A DNA stretch of 64,000 nt from Adineta vaga (GCA_021613535.1 CP075492.1:17980001-18044000), one strand, 5' to 3'. Counted from the first letter of the stretch, positions 24,901 to 36,348 are shown. Notes: generated by a model not told the origin, from the letters alone. Translations and numbers: made by a program.

Positions 24901-25084
24901 AAATATTGATGCAATATACATTAAGAGACTCGAAATTAGAAAACAAAACAAGGATGAACAGCTGTATCAATTACGTTTAGCTATATCTTTATCTAAAAAG
25001 CAAATAGACGAAAACCAAAATCATCAGTTTCACAAGATTGATAAATTATATACATCTTATGAATTAATAAAAAAATCTTCTTGA
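24901..25084 (+). pseudogene. Coding relic with a ubiquitin-interacting-motif-like helix
   Basis: The open frame reads IKRLEIRKQNKDEQLYQLRL, AISLSKKQIDENQN and on to a TGA. The stretch DEQLYQLRLAISLSKKQ fits the UIM pattern (acidic start, then L-x-x-A-I-x-L-S). No start codon or upstream exon is evident. It may be a surviving last exon. The only in-frame start would be a GTG, which I do not trust. Confidence 0.3.
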
Positions 25085-26128
25085 AAAATATCTGAATACA
25101 GAGTAACAAGATATATTTGTAAGCCTATCTTTTCTTTCTAACCTTATTTTTATTTATACCTTTTTATCCATCAGACTTATACAAATGTGAATGGTACAAC
25201 ACGTTATAATTGTTAAACATTGATTTCTTTTTCTTTTCTTTTTCTTCCTATGTCGTTTTTCTGCATTCATTTTCAAATCCGAAACATATGTATAGTGTAG
25301 ACGGACTGAGTTAATATGTAAATTTGAATCCTTTGGCTATCGGCTTTTTCTTTCCAAAATCAAAGGTTTTAAAGATAACGTACGAGTGTAATTTTTATTG
25401 TTTGACGAAGAAACTACTTTTTATACAGGGGACAGAACTGACTAGAATCTTATATAAAAATGACGCATTCGAAAGAATGTAGAAGAAAATTAAATATAAT
25501 GAGTCTAAAGATAAGAACGAGAAAAATGACTATACTGAAACAAACTAGAATAAGCAGAAACATGGATGCAATGTACGAGAGTGAAAATGTATCAGTATGA
25601 TATCATTTAACAAACGATAAGAACCTTTTCTAAACGGCTAAAAAGTATGCAGTTGCCCCTTTTATTCAAAAAATATGTTCGGACGCATATATGCGTTCCC
25701 GGTAGCCAAAGGGTTCATTTGGAAATTCTACGTGGGATCAATAAAATTTTATGTCAAACAAAAAATATTCAGATTAGACCAATATCAAATATTTGTCGAT
25801 TGTTATTGTGACGATTTTTGATGGAAGAGATATATGCGCCGATGGAACTACGCGTTTATTTATTTCTTCGTCTAAAATCGCATCGTTCTGATGCAAAACA
25901 CACCCTTATATGCTCTTCCGTCAAATAGAAGGAAAGGAAAGATAATACCAAAGTACATCAATATGTATCGAAGAAAGGATATAAGAAGAAACGAAAAAGC
26001 AACTAGCATGCGTACAACGCATGTAAACGAGATCGCCAGAATTATAAAGAGAACAGATGAGAAGAAAAGTATTTTGATTTCTTTCTCTTTATTCATAAAA
26101 AAAAACTACATCGTACGACGCTTTGATC
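25085..26128. other. Noncoding, contains a second MITE-like element
   Basis: No exon is seen. It holds the inverted-repeat element at 25325-25717 and the 5' flank of the ankyrin-ART gene. Confidence 0.45.
25325..25717. mobile_element. MITE-like element with TIR TGAATCCTTTGGCTATCGG
   Basis: The left end TGAATCCTTTGGCTATCGG is matched in inverse orientation by CCGGTAGCCAAAGGGTTCA at the right end, with three mismatches over 19 bases. The span is about 390 bases and has no coding capacity. A short palindromic word GACGCATATATGCGTTC lies near the right end. Ends and target-site duplication are not resolved. Confidence 0.55.
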
Positions 26129-27193
26129 ATGCTCGATGTAAACACAAAAATATTATTGTACAATGCATGCTCTAATAATGAATATGTAACTGTTCGAAAC
26201 AATTTAATCAAATCAGAAATTAACACAGCTTTGGATGATAATGACAATACTGCTCTACACATTGCAGTATCTCATGGTTATTTAGAAATTATTCGTTTAC
26301 TATTCAGTCATGATGCAAGTCGAACTGTAGTTAATAAAGAAGGAAAAACTCCAGAACAAATGACATCCGATGATAAAGTCAGACAGCTTTTCAACGATAC
26401 TATCGAAGGCGAATTAATCAAATGGGTTGACGGTTTTGATTCATGTCATGATGCTTGTCGAATTGCATCTGAAAATCATGAACATATGAAACGATGGATC
26501 ACGAATATACCATTAGAGAAATTGCTTGAAGAACTAAAAAATTACGTCGATAAAATGAAATTTTCTACTGAAGCTGGACGATCTGAAGTAAAAGCATACT
26601 TAGAATATGGAATCGAGGACAACAATCCACTCTATTTACTTTCTATTTACTTGTCTACCGGTCTCTTCGCTTCCAAATTAAATAGAGATTTGGCTAGAGT
26701 AGGATCGAATTTTCGATTAATTAGCGCAAATACAAATAATGCAAATGATGAACCGCCGAAAGATGTCGGACAACATATTTTTGCTGCGCTTCTGATTAAT
26801 CATGCTGTTTTTCAATCTCTACATAATGCTTCGACTACTTTTCGTGGTATGACACTTCGTAAAGAAGAACTGGCATTATATGAAGTAGGAAAGATTTTGA
26901 TGACTCGTTCATTTATCTCGACTTCAAAAAATCGTGACGTTGCAGGAATGTATCTTGGATTCCATGATCCTGTTGACTATCCATCAGTAATTTGCATTTA
27001 TAAAGTTTCCAATCCTCAATCAAGTCTCTCTGTTGATTCACACAGTCAATTTGTTCAAGAAGAAGAGGTTTTGATCGTACCATTTGTCGTCTTCAAAGTA
27101 GCAGAAGTTAGAAGCGTAAATATAAAAAGAGAAGGACAAGAATGCATGCTTCGGGAGATTGAATTGGTTGAATGTAATCCGAATTCACAATGA
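26129..27193 (+). CDS. Ankyrin-repeat plus arginine ADP-ribosyltransferase, 354 aa
   Basis: An intronless ORF starting at ATG 26129; an in-frame TTG two codons earlier is disregarded. Residues about 10-85 contain at least one clear ankyrin repeat (DNDNTALHIAVSHGYLEIIRLLF, then KEGKTPEQM). The ART part spans about 180-345. It has the NAD-binding Arg in TTFRGMTL, the Ser motif SFISTSKN and the E-x-E in QEEEVLIVPF. All three R-S-E elements are present, so activity toward arginine is expected. No secretion signal is seen. It is unrelated in its N-terminus to the other ART genes in the window, showing repeated domain swapping around one catalytic module. Confidence 0.85.
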   Translation: MLDVNTKILLYNACSNNEYVTVRNNLIKSEINTALDDNDNTALHIAVSHGYLEIIRLLFSHDASRTVVNKEGKTPEQMTSDDKVRQLFNDTIEGELIKWVDGFDSCHDACRIASENHEHMKRWITNIPLEKLLEELKNYVDKMKFSTEAGRSEVKAYLEYGIEDNNPLYLLSIYLSTGLFASKLNRDLARVGSNFRLISANTNNANDEPPKDVGQHIFAALLINHAVFQSLHNASTTFRGMTLRKEELALYEVGKILMTRSFISTSKNRDVAGMYLGFHDPVDYPSVICIYKVSNPQSSLSVDSHSQFVQEEEVLIVPFVVFKVAEVRSVNIKREGQECMLREIELVECNPNSQ

Positions 27194-27782
27194 AATCTTT
27201 GGTTTTACAAGAAATCCTATACAAACTACATTTTTTTCACTTTATTAATCAAGAAAAATTTTAAAATTCATGTAGTTTTTTTATTCAAATCAAAATAAAA
27301 CCATTCTATACTTTCTGCTTCTTGTCATTCGCAAAGTAATTCAAATTTTTAGATTCGTTAATCATTATAATCGGAAATATCAAGTTTACTTTCTGGATCA
27401 AATAATGAATCTATGAGATGATGCGATATATCTTGGTGATGCGTGTTCAAGGATTAAAAGAAATTTTGAATTCGCCACAAAATCAAACTCCCCATTAACT
27501 CATTATTTTTGATATTATTAAAAACAATTCGATTGTAATCGACGATAATCGGGCATTTTTTTTTACTGAATTACTGTCTCTCATTATAGTAAGATTAGTT
27601 ATATTTCAAATGATTATGACGATATTAATTAACTTGGAATGAAAATTTCACCAATAAACCTTTTAGAAGAATGATTTGATGAGGCAGAATGACATAAAAT
27701 CAATCTAATATGATTCAATATAATTTTTAATTACATCAAACGATACGCTTGATGATAACATACGCATAAAACAGAAAAGAAA

Positions 27783-27820
27783 AGGATGTGGGTATTCGTC
27801 TATTGGACACCCACACCCTC
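27783..27820. repeat. Telomere-like hairpin H10
   Basis: The arms AGGATGTGGGT and ACACCCACACCCTC surround a loop of about 13 bases (ATTCGTCTATTGG). Confidence 0.75.
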
Positions 27821-28081
27821 AAGAAGAAATAAATTTAGATGGACTTTTTTCAAATTAGCTCGATAGAATTCGCTCAAATTTTCCCCCCAAAGACCATTAA
27901 CCCAGGACTATCAGAAGGATACCAAAAGTCTAGGATCTGTCATTAAGCAGGGTCAATCGTCGCTCTCGTGCATTTTCATTATAATATATATAAGTCTTTT
28001 TTCTTTTCTTTCAACAATCAATAAAAGGAGTTCAACAGAAAATGTATTGAACACTGAAACATTTTATGTGAGTAACCGAGT

Positions 28082-28234
28082 ATGAATCTACATATATCAA
28101 AACTGAATTTGTGTGTTCATCACAAAAATGACGATTCGAAATTAATATTTTTAAATGAAACTTCTGATAATTCATTTTCACTTACTGCTAATGATTTTAA
28201 TAATGACGGTCAATTAGATCTTGTTGTTACTTAG
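28082..28234 (+). pseudogene. FG-GAP/VCBS repeat fragment, 50 aa
   Basis: A short ATG-to-TAG frame ends in SLTANDFNNDGQLDLVVT. The word ADFNNDGKLDLVV is the calcium-binding core of FG-GAP/VCBS repeats, which form seven-bladed propellers in surface proteins and are very common in bdelloids. Only one blade survives, so this is a relic and not a working gene. Confidence 0.6.
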
Positions 28235-28845
28235 TTTTATGAAGCAGTGATCTCCGATTATCGTTACTTTTGAATACTTGTGATTTTTGTTGAATGAATT
28301 TCCAATGGAAAGAAAATAACTGATTTATCTATCGAATGATTTATATTGATGATGAAAATTAATCTATTGAAAGTAGTGAAATCAATACGATCATTGTATA
28401 GAACAATTTTATAACATAAGCAATTCATTTTTTTTCTTTATAGAACATTGAGAAAATATTAATTAGTATCTTTATAAAAGCATTTCATGTAATTGTTGTT
28501 GTAAAACAAAATTCAAGATCCTTTTTTTTATTTAAAAATGAATAAGAAAAAGTTCATGGTTAAAAATAATGAAAAGTATGCGAAGTCAAACGATCGATGA
28601 TTGTATTTAACTACGAATCCGAAAGAATTTCAGAACTAAGAGATTTTCGTGAAATTTATATCACAGTTACTCTGTTATCTTTATTTGTTTTGCTGTTGGT
28701 GATCATAGAAATTGATTTCGAATGATTATTTATTGATTCCTTTTTTTTATAGAATCTATTCTCAAACGAACACTACACGTAGATATTTTCGTGGATGAGT
28801 GAAATGATTGTGAATACTCAACTCTTTTGATTTCTATCTACTCTA

Positions 28846-28861
28846 ACACACCCACACCCTC
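28846..28861. repeat. Telomere-like single arm (C-rich)
   Basis: ACACACCCACACCCTC without an obvious G-rich partner to the left. Confidence 0.5.
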
Positions 28862-29066
28862 GTCAACAAACTTCTATTGCTTTAGATTCATTCACTTTTT
28901 CATCATATGATACTTAAAAATACGGTTACTCATTATTATGAAGCATTTAGGGATTTAGTTTTACTGATCGAAAAAACAACATTTCGTATATATTATATTT
29001 GGCATATTGCAGAACAGATTGTTTTTGTAGGATATATTGTCAAACAAAAAAGAAATGCGTTTAGTT

Positions 29067-29160
29067 CCCTCGACTGAAAGGAGGGTCATATGAAAAAAAA
29101 TAGTTTGTATGTTTGTCTGTGTCAGGGTAAAAAAAAACATTTTCTTCAAAATCTACTGAA
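29067..29160. mobile_element. MITE-like element B, 3'-truncated
   Basis: The left terminal repeat CCCTCGACTGAAAGGAGGG and the following GTCATATGAAAAA match elements A and C. No matching right end (CAGTCGAGGG) is found before the next copy, so this copy is truncated or its end has decayed. Confidence 0.55.
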
Positions 29161-29652
29161 ATATGATTTGTAGGCATTAAATGTTATTCAGAAACTAAAA
29201 CTGGGTTATGAGGGGAAAATATCTCTGTAATAAAAGCTTAATCATAACAGCAATAATAACTGAATATTTCATAGATGTTATTTCGTGTTCCTGGCAACTA
29301 TTTTTTTGCAGGAAACATATAATTAGTTTGGTTTGGTGCGAGAAACAAGAGCATAAGTTCATGTTCTTGAGATTTCAATAGCGTTTTTATCTGCATGAAA
29401 ATTATTTGATTTCTTGGTTTCAGAAATCCAGCAAATTGCGGGTTTTTTATGCTCGCCTGTGGGCTAACGTAAGCTTTCGTCAGGTTGGATATTGAGTCTC
29501 TCAAAAACTCTATAATAGTTTGGATAAACGACACTATTTAATCAGAGTACCTATAGTGCGATCGATGAGTAAAATGGGAAAACCTTGAACGCGAATGAGA
29601 AAAATCATAGGCAAAAACTACCGTATAATGGAGAGGTTAGTGTGCATAGGAG

Positions 29653-29693
29653 AGCGGCTAGTCGTGAGTGGCGCCGACGAACGACTAGCTGCT
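29653..29693. other. GC-rich perfect-type hairpin
   Basis: The stem AGCGGCTAGTCGT pairs with ACGACTAGCTGCT with one mismatch (a G-U pair in RNA), leaving a 15-base loop (GAGTGGCGCCGACGA). It is strikingly GC-rich for its surroundings. It might be a structured RNA, a binding site or the core of a transposon end. Confidence 0.45.
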
Positions 29694-29808
29694 CAGCTAT
29701 ATCATTGGGCTTTTTGCATCATTAAGACTAATTAGATACATTGCAGGATGACTAAGGTTAGTTTGATAAGATTATCAGAATGGATTATGCCGCTATTGTT
29801 TAATCATT

Positions 29809-30070
29809 CCCTCGACCGAAAGGAAGGAGGATTATGAAAAAGATTAGGAAAAAATTGAAAATCCGTTTGTATGTTTGTCGTGTCAATGAAAAAGATCAAG
29901 TGGGTTTAGGTTTAACGCCATGAAGCGTCTTACATTACCCCACAGCGTTGATCTTCGTACTGGCAATAGATAGATATGTTTTAAAGTGGAAACGCACGGT
30001 GACGACAACCGGTCTTTGTTATTAGAGATACTGAATTCTAGTTAAGAAAATTCAATAATTCAGTCGAGGG
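29809..30070. mobile_element. MITE-like element C
   Basis: The left end CCCTCGACCG and right end CAGTCGAGGG are 262 bases apart. Both the left interior (GAAAGGAAGGAGGATTATG) and the right flank (GTTAAGCAAGTCG) resemble element A. No ORF is present. Confidence 0.65.
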
Positions 30071-30318
30071 TTAAGCAAGTCGCCCTCGATGAACATTATT
30101 TATTATTTACAAGATATGAAAAAAGAACAAAAAATGTATTATGAAAGTGTAGCATTTGTTCATTCTCTGTTTCTTGGAAATATTCAATCTTTAACAAATG
30201 ACATTAAGCAATAAGCATTTTAGGAAGGAAATTAGATCGATATTTGACTTCAAGATTTGTACCATGTTGATTATCAACCGATATCATTAAGATTTTCGTC
30301 AAATGATGACGTGCTGCA

Positions 30319-30860
30319 ATGTGCGTAACTGAAAGATTAACTTTTAGAAATGAGAAATGGATATCAATTGAAAATCAATGGAGAAAGAAAGTCAATGGTG
30401 AGATAGAATTGTTCTATTATTTATCATCATCGATTCCAATAAAATCTTCTGAATTTCCCAATGAAACATTTCTTAGAAATGCATCATGTCATAGAAATTC
30501 AACTTTATCTAATGATCTTATTGGAAATTATCTTTATGTTGTTTGGCCACAAGCTGAATGTTATGATTTAGTGGTTTCATATGAGAAATAGAATAATATC
30601 AAATATGATTTGTTAGTTCATGTAAAGTATTATTCTATCTTTGCTAAAATGCCAATATCATATGAAAGAAAAATTCCATTTAGTGTAAATATGACAATTA
30701 TTCTTCCACAACATATTCATAGTTAAAAAGCTAATGACCAATTTACCATTGGTTTCATAAAAAAATGCCGTACTATATGCGTCGATGGTATATTTCAGAA
30801 GAATGTTCGTTACAATCGATGGATTTAGAAAGGCAATTAGCATCAATTCCTTAAATAAAC
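30319..30860 (+). pseudogene. Coding relic of unknown family
   Basis: A 90-residue ATG frame (MCVTERLTFRNEKWISIENQ...) is followed past its TAG by more protein-like sequence in the same frame (KYDLLVHVKYYSIFAKMPISY, then ERKIPFSVNMTIILPQHIHS). That is cut by further stops. I read it as one decayed gene of at least 180 codons. The NxS/T sites and Cys residues hint at an extracellular protein. The family is not recognised. Confidence 0.4.
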
Positions 30861-31943
30861 AAAATCATGAATCATGATATTAGGCAAAGAAACTCTTATG
30901 GATGTACATTTATTAACTGAACGTTCATTACCAAGTTTAGTTATTTTGAACGCACAGCACGAAAAATTTCAATAGATATGATATATATGTACTCTAAATA
31001 GAACGACCTCCTCACTGACAAATCATTCATCATCTTGTAATTCTTTGAATATAAATCAGAGAATATGAATGAGGTATAAATACACTATACCATGTAAACA
31101 TGAAACGCTTTTTTTGTTTACAAATGCACCTCATCGCATTCCAATGAGGCTCGAATATATCTAGAATCACATTCAGATGCAATTACATCCCAAACTGGAT
31201 TTCTACGCATTTATTAATTGCGATTGAGATGCTTTCTTTTTCTAAATTGAAAGACGTAGAAATATAAAACATCTTTCTCTCATTAGACATGAAACGTAAA
31301 CTCCCAGAACCGACTAGCTGAAGATGTAGAGCTGACCACCCACCTTATTTTTACACCAATCCGAACTCTCTTGCCTTTCAAATAGTGTAGAAACATAGGA
31401 CGCATTCAAATTTTAAAACAGAAATCTTTTTATGAGGGAAATGCAAGAACAAGTTCGAAACTATATTTGAATGCCTATTCCGTCATAGTATGATGTTAAA
31501 GAAATACTTTTTCACCAGCTTCCTATCGATCAACGATGAAACTGAACGGAGCGCAACCATCAAAAGGTGTATACGGTTTACTCCTTTTGTTCTTCTTCCC
31601 TGTATCCTCAACACTGTTCGAACTTTTTTGAAAGACATTACCTTCTTGACTACAGAGTTTTAATACATAAGCTGTGATACCCATCAAATTTCCAACAAAA
31701 TTGCTAAACTATAGTGCATTCCATACAGAACACATCACTTTATCCCACACACTACAAGCAGACAACTTCTTTGAAAAACTCACTTTTTACAGTGGCAAAT
31801 CGTAGGTTTAAAACAAAACATGGTCTCATTCAAATAAAAAGACTTCCAAATGCATAGTATATTATCTTTTCTCCTCCAACGGTTTTCTATAAACGATTTC
31901 TACAGAGAAACAGCATTACAAAATAATATCCAACGATCCACAG
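30861..31943. other. Noncoding, no feature recognised
   Basis: No exon is supported. One weak C-rich word (GACCACCCACC) is near 31331. Confidence 0.45.
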
Positions 31944-34562
31944 CTAACATTTCAATCTGTTTCCAGAACGATTCCAAAGATGTTCTGCTTCTTGATCACC
32001 GATCTGATTGTGAAAAAGATATAGTGCGGTGAGTGTCTGTAGAAGAGAGAGAAGACGAATGTATAAATTCTGTGAAGCGGGCATGAATATCACCGTATTC
32101 GTCTGCAAGGCATCACCAATATGTTGTGCTCCTTCGCCGCCGATTTGATTCGACGAAAGATTTAGTGTGGTGAGTGTCTGTAAAAGAGAGAGAAGATGAA
32201 CGTGTGAGTTCTGCGAAAATCGAATGAATATTACCATATTCGTTTGCAAGGCATCACCAACATGTTGTCCTCCTTGGTCGCCGATTTGATTGTACGAAAG
32301 ATCTAGTGTGGTGAGTGTCTGTGGAAGAAAGAGAAGATGAATCTGTGAGTTCTATGAAGAGCGAATGAATATTACCGTATTCATTCGCAATGCATCACCA
32401 ATATGTTGACCTCCTTCAGCGCCGATTTGATTGGACGAAAGATCTAGTGTGGTGAGTGTCTGTAAAAGAGAGAGAAGATGAATATATAAATTCTTTGAAG
32501 CGGGCATGAATATCACCGTATTCGTTCGTAATGCATGAGCAATATGTTGTGCTCCTTCGCCGCCGATTTGATTCGACGAAAGATCTAGTGTGGTGAGTGT
32601 CTGTAAAAGAGAGAGAAGATGAATATATAAATTCTTTGAAGCGAGCATGAATATCACCGTATTCGTTCGTAATGCATGAGCAATATGTTGTGCTCCTTCG
32701 CCGCCGATTTGATTCGACGAAAGATCTAGTGTGGTGAGTGCCTGTAGAGGAGAGAGCAGATGAACGTGTGAATTTTACGAAGAGCGAATGAATATTACCG
32801 TATTCATTCGCAATGCATCACCAATATGTTGACCTCCTTCAGCGCCGATTTGATTGCACAAAAGCTTTAGTGTAATGAGTGTCTGTAGGCGAGACAGAGG
32901 ATGAATCTGTGAAGAGGGAATGAATATTACCGTATTCGTTCGTAATGCATGACCAATATGTTGACCTCCTTCAGCGCCGATTTGATTACATCCAAGATCT
33001 AATGTAGTGAGTGTCTATAAAGGAGGAGAAGAGGTATGTATGAGTTCTGGAAAGAGCGAATGCGTGATACCGTATTCGTTCGTAATGCATGAGCAATATG
33101 TTGTGCTCCTTGATCACCAATTTGATTTTCCCCGAACTTTAGTGTAGTGAGTGTCTATGAAGGAGAGAGAAGATGAACGTGTGAATTTTACGAAGAGCGA
33201 GTGAATATTACCGTGTTTGTTTGCAATGCCTTACCAATATGTTCTGCTCCTTGATCACGGATTTGATTTTCCCGGAGCTTTAGTGTAGTGAGTGTCTATA
33301 GACGAGATAGAGCATGAATCTCTGAGTTCTGTGAAGAGGGAATGAATATTACGCTGTTCGTTCGCAGGGCACCACCAATATGTTGGGCACCTTGATCACT
33401 GATTTGGTTGTTCCAGAGATTTAGTGTGGTGAGTGTCTATAGACGAGAGAGAAGATGAATCTGTGAGTTGTCTGAAGAGCGGATCAATATTACCGTGTTT
33501 GTTCGCAAGGCGTCACCAATATGTTGTGCTCCTAGATCGCCGATTTCATTCCACCCAAGTTCTAATGTAGTGAGTGTCTATAAAGGAGAAGAAGAGGTAT
33601 GTATGAGTTCTAGAAAGAGCGAATGCGTGTTACCGTATTCGTTCGCAATGCTTTACCAATATGTTGTGCTCCTTCAACGCCGATTTTATTCGACCTGAAA
33701 TCTAGTGTAGTGAGTTTCTATGGACGAGAGAGAAGATGAATGTATAAATTCTGTGAAGCAGGAATGAATATTACCGTGTTCGTTCGCAAGGCATCACCAA
33801 TATGTTGGGCGCCTTTATGATGAATACTATTAACCTCCAGATTTAGTTTAGTTAGTATCTATGAAGGAGAGAGAAGATGAACGTGTGAGTTCTTCGAAAA
33901 GCGAATGAGTATTACCGTGTTCGTTCGTAATGCATAACCAACATGTTGTGCTCCCTGATCGCCGATTTCATTCCACCCAAGATCTACCGTAGTGAGTGTC
34001 TATAAACGAGGAGAAGAGGGATGTATGAGTTCTGTAAAGAGCGAATGAATATCACCGTATTCGTCTGCAAGGCATCACCAATATGTTGTGCTCCTTCACC
34101 GCCGATTTGATTGGACGAAAGAATTAGTGTGGTGAGTGTCTATAAACGAGAGAGAAGATGAACGTGTGAGTTCTGCGAAAAGCGAATGAATATTACCGTA
34201 TTCGTTCGTAAGGCATCACCAATATGTTGTGCTCCTTGATCGCCGATTTGATTGGACGAAAGAATTAGTGTGGTGAGTGTCTATAGACGAGAGTGAAGAT
34301 AAATGTATAAATTCTGTGAAGCGGGAATGAATAGTACCGTGTTCGTTCGTAAGGCATCACCAATATGTTGGGCGCCTTTATGATCAATACTGTTATCATC
34401 CAGATTTAGTGTAGTTAGTATCTATGAAGGATATAGAAGATGAACGTGTGAGTTCTTCGAAAAGCGAATGAAGATTACCGTATCCGTTCGCAAAGCATGG
34501 CCAATATGTTGTGCTCCTTGATCGCCGATTTGATTGTACGAAAGATCTAGTGTGCTGAGTGT
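31944..34562 (-). CDS. Leucine-rich-repeat exon array, about 19 units (ribonuclease-inhibitor type)
   Basis: About 19 tandem DNA units of roughly 140 bases. Each has an 84-base open block coding for one 28-residue repeat (consensus TLTTLDLSSNQIGGEGAQHI then GHALRTNT) followed by about 57 bases with a GT(A/G)ATA donor and a pyrimidine-rich, AG-ending acceptor. As each block is a multiple of three, exons can be skipped or added without breaking the frame. The repeat has the LxxLxLxxNxIxxxGAxxLAxxL pattern of RI/NLR-type LRRs, which bind proteins. The final unit diverges and ends in TAG (AEHLWNRSGNRLKC). An F-box exon upstream probably starts the gene. Several middle units have odd residues, so not every unit need be used. 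Confidence 0.65.
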
Positions 34563-35481
34563 CTGTAGAGAGTATGGATATTTTGAAAACGTAGGTAATG
34601 GAATTGATACTGCAAGTTAACGTTTTTGAAGTAGGTGTGGCTTTCCAAAAGTAGTCTGATGAATGTGTGTGAAAGGGTTTTGATATGTTTGATTTTGGGT
34701 ACATTAGTCAGAGACATGGGTCATTGTTGGATGAAGTCGATAGGTTGGGTTTTGACGGCATTAGGAAATTGTGTAGGGAAATAGTTTTTATCTGTGAAAT
34801 TATTCATTGGGCAGCCACTGTAGACAATTTATAACAATCTCTAGTTGTAAGTGATGTATATCTTCTGAGAGTGCGGACATTTATCTAAGTTTTCTCGGTT
34901 CTCCACAGTTGATGGTAACATAGTGGCTGTTTTGGAGAAGTAAGGTTCAATATTGTTTTGATGTTTGTAGGCGAAGAAGAGCTTTTTTTATATTTGAACG
35001 TTTTTGCGTAAGAAGGTCAAGATAATGATAGAGTTTTGGTTTGTAATGATTTTGTCGTGTTATTTTGATAGCTAATTACAAAGAGAGAATATTGATTCCT
35101 GCCTAAGTATCGTACAGTGCCTTTTGTGCTATCTGGTCTTTCTGGAGGAAAGTTGTCGCATTACTTGCGAGATTATATAGAGATATCTGTTTGAATGGGG
35201 AAAGGTGTTTTATGCTTGCGCCATTCTATTCGTGTCCTTCTTCTGATCGCATATTAGATAAGATACATATTCTTTGGATGTGAGTAGAAAAGAACAGAAC
35301 GAAGTAATGGTTGTTTTGTAATAACATGAGTGAATGTTGTGGTGGGCTCACTCGTCGGAATTGCTTGTAAATTGTGAAATTATTTCCTTTCTTCTTTGAG
35401 AAAACTCATTAAGTAAGGTATTAGTAGGCTTATATGTAGTAGAACAGACAAGAAAATAGTTAAAACACTTAGGAAACTTAC

Positions 35482-35637
35482 TTGATATCGATGATAAGTA
35501 TGAAGGATTTGGTTGAAACGTCGACAAACATTTGGCATTGAACAAAACAGTGTAAAATCACTCTGATGATCCATAATTCGATAAACGAGTTCGATGGGTA
35601 ATGTTAAAAATGTGTACTTGTTCTTTTTAGATTCCAT
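35482..35637 (-). CDS. F-box exon, probable first exon of the LRR gene
   Basis: ATG at 35637 gives MESKKNKYTFLTLPIELVYR, then IMDHQSDFTLFCSMPNVCRRFNQIL, a typical F-box (LPxEL...IL at its start, CR..N at its end), which docks on Skp1 in SCF ubiquitin ligases. It ends in a donor (CAA|GTAAGT). The next convincing same-strand coding block is the first LRR unit at about 34562. The intron would be about 920 bases, far longer than its neighbours, so an unseen middle exon is possible. F-box plus LRR is a standard substrate-receptor layout. Confidence 0.6.
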
Positions 35638-36105
35638 ACAAAAGATTGTTGAAAATACAAGGTTTCGAATACACTTTGTTTGTTATGAGATGAAGTTTGC
35701 GATACTGAAATACTTATCTTTTTGTATCAAAAAAGAATGAAGCCCGACGATTTCAACAATAGCGAATGGTTGCTTTAGGTAGAAAGATGGCGTTAATGTA
35801 CATGTTATGTGGAGTTCAGTCTGTTGTGTATGTACTCTTTTGAGTTTGACAGAGGAATTCATTTTAAGAAAGAATGCTTTCGTATATTATACTCAACAAA
35901 AGTTCAATGATAAAATAAAATATTCGAAAGGAAAAAAATAGTTTAAATGTACACTAATCGACGATCTTGCTCTATTCTTTCCAGGTGTTTGTTTTCCTTA
36001 AGTTTCAGACAAGATTCTTATAATTGGAAAGAAAAAGATTCTTGCCGCCTTTTCAAGATCTACGTCACGTGATATGGTCTTTGTAATCACTCATATAAAG
36101 CATTT

Positions 36106-36163
36106 GAGGGTGTGATTGATGGGTGTGGGTGTGGGTAAAACAGATATATCCACACCCACCCCT
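36106..36163. repeat. Telomere-like hairpin H12
   Basis: GAGGGTGTGATTGATGGGTG continues as GTGGGTGTGGG, then the loop TAAAACAGATATATC, then CACACCCACCCCTGC. The left arm holds three GTGTGGG-type units in a row. Confidence 0.85.
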
Positions 36164-36348
36164 GCTCTTCAGACAAACAATTAAAAGATATCAAGAAGTT
36201 ATAGAAATAACCAGCAAGTCGTTCAAATATGATATTTATGACGAAGTTCAGTGAAATATAAAACGCATCTATTTGTCCGTTTGTTTTAAACCGGAATTTT
36301 TATCTTTGCTATTTTATCTGTTAAGCAACATTTCCTTTATTTAGTAAA

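Larger units (their letters stand above)
27194..30318. other. Repeat- and relic-rich noncoding stretch
   Basis: No intact gene in 3.1 kb. It contains hairpin H10, a one-armed copy at 28846, an FG-GAP relic, two MITE-like copies and a perfect-looking stem at 29653-29693, each listed separately. Confidence 0.55.
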
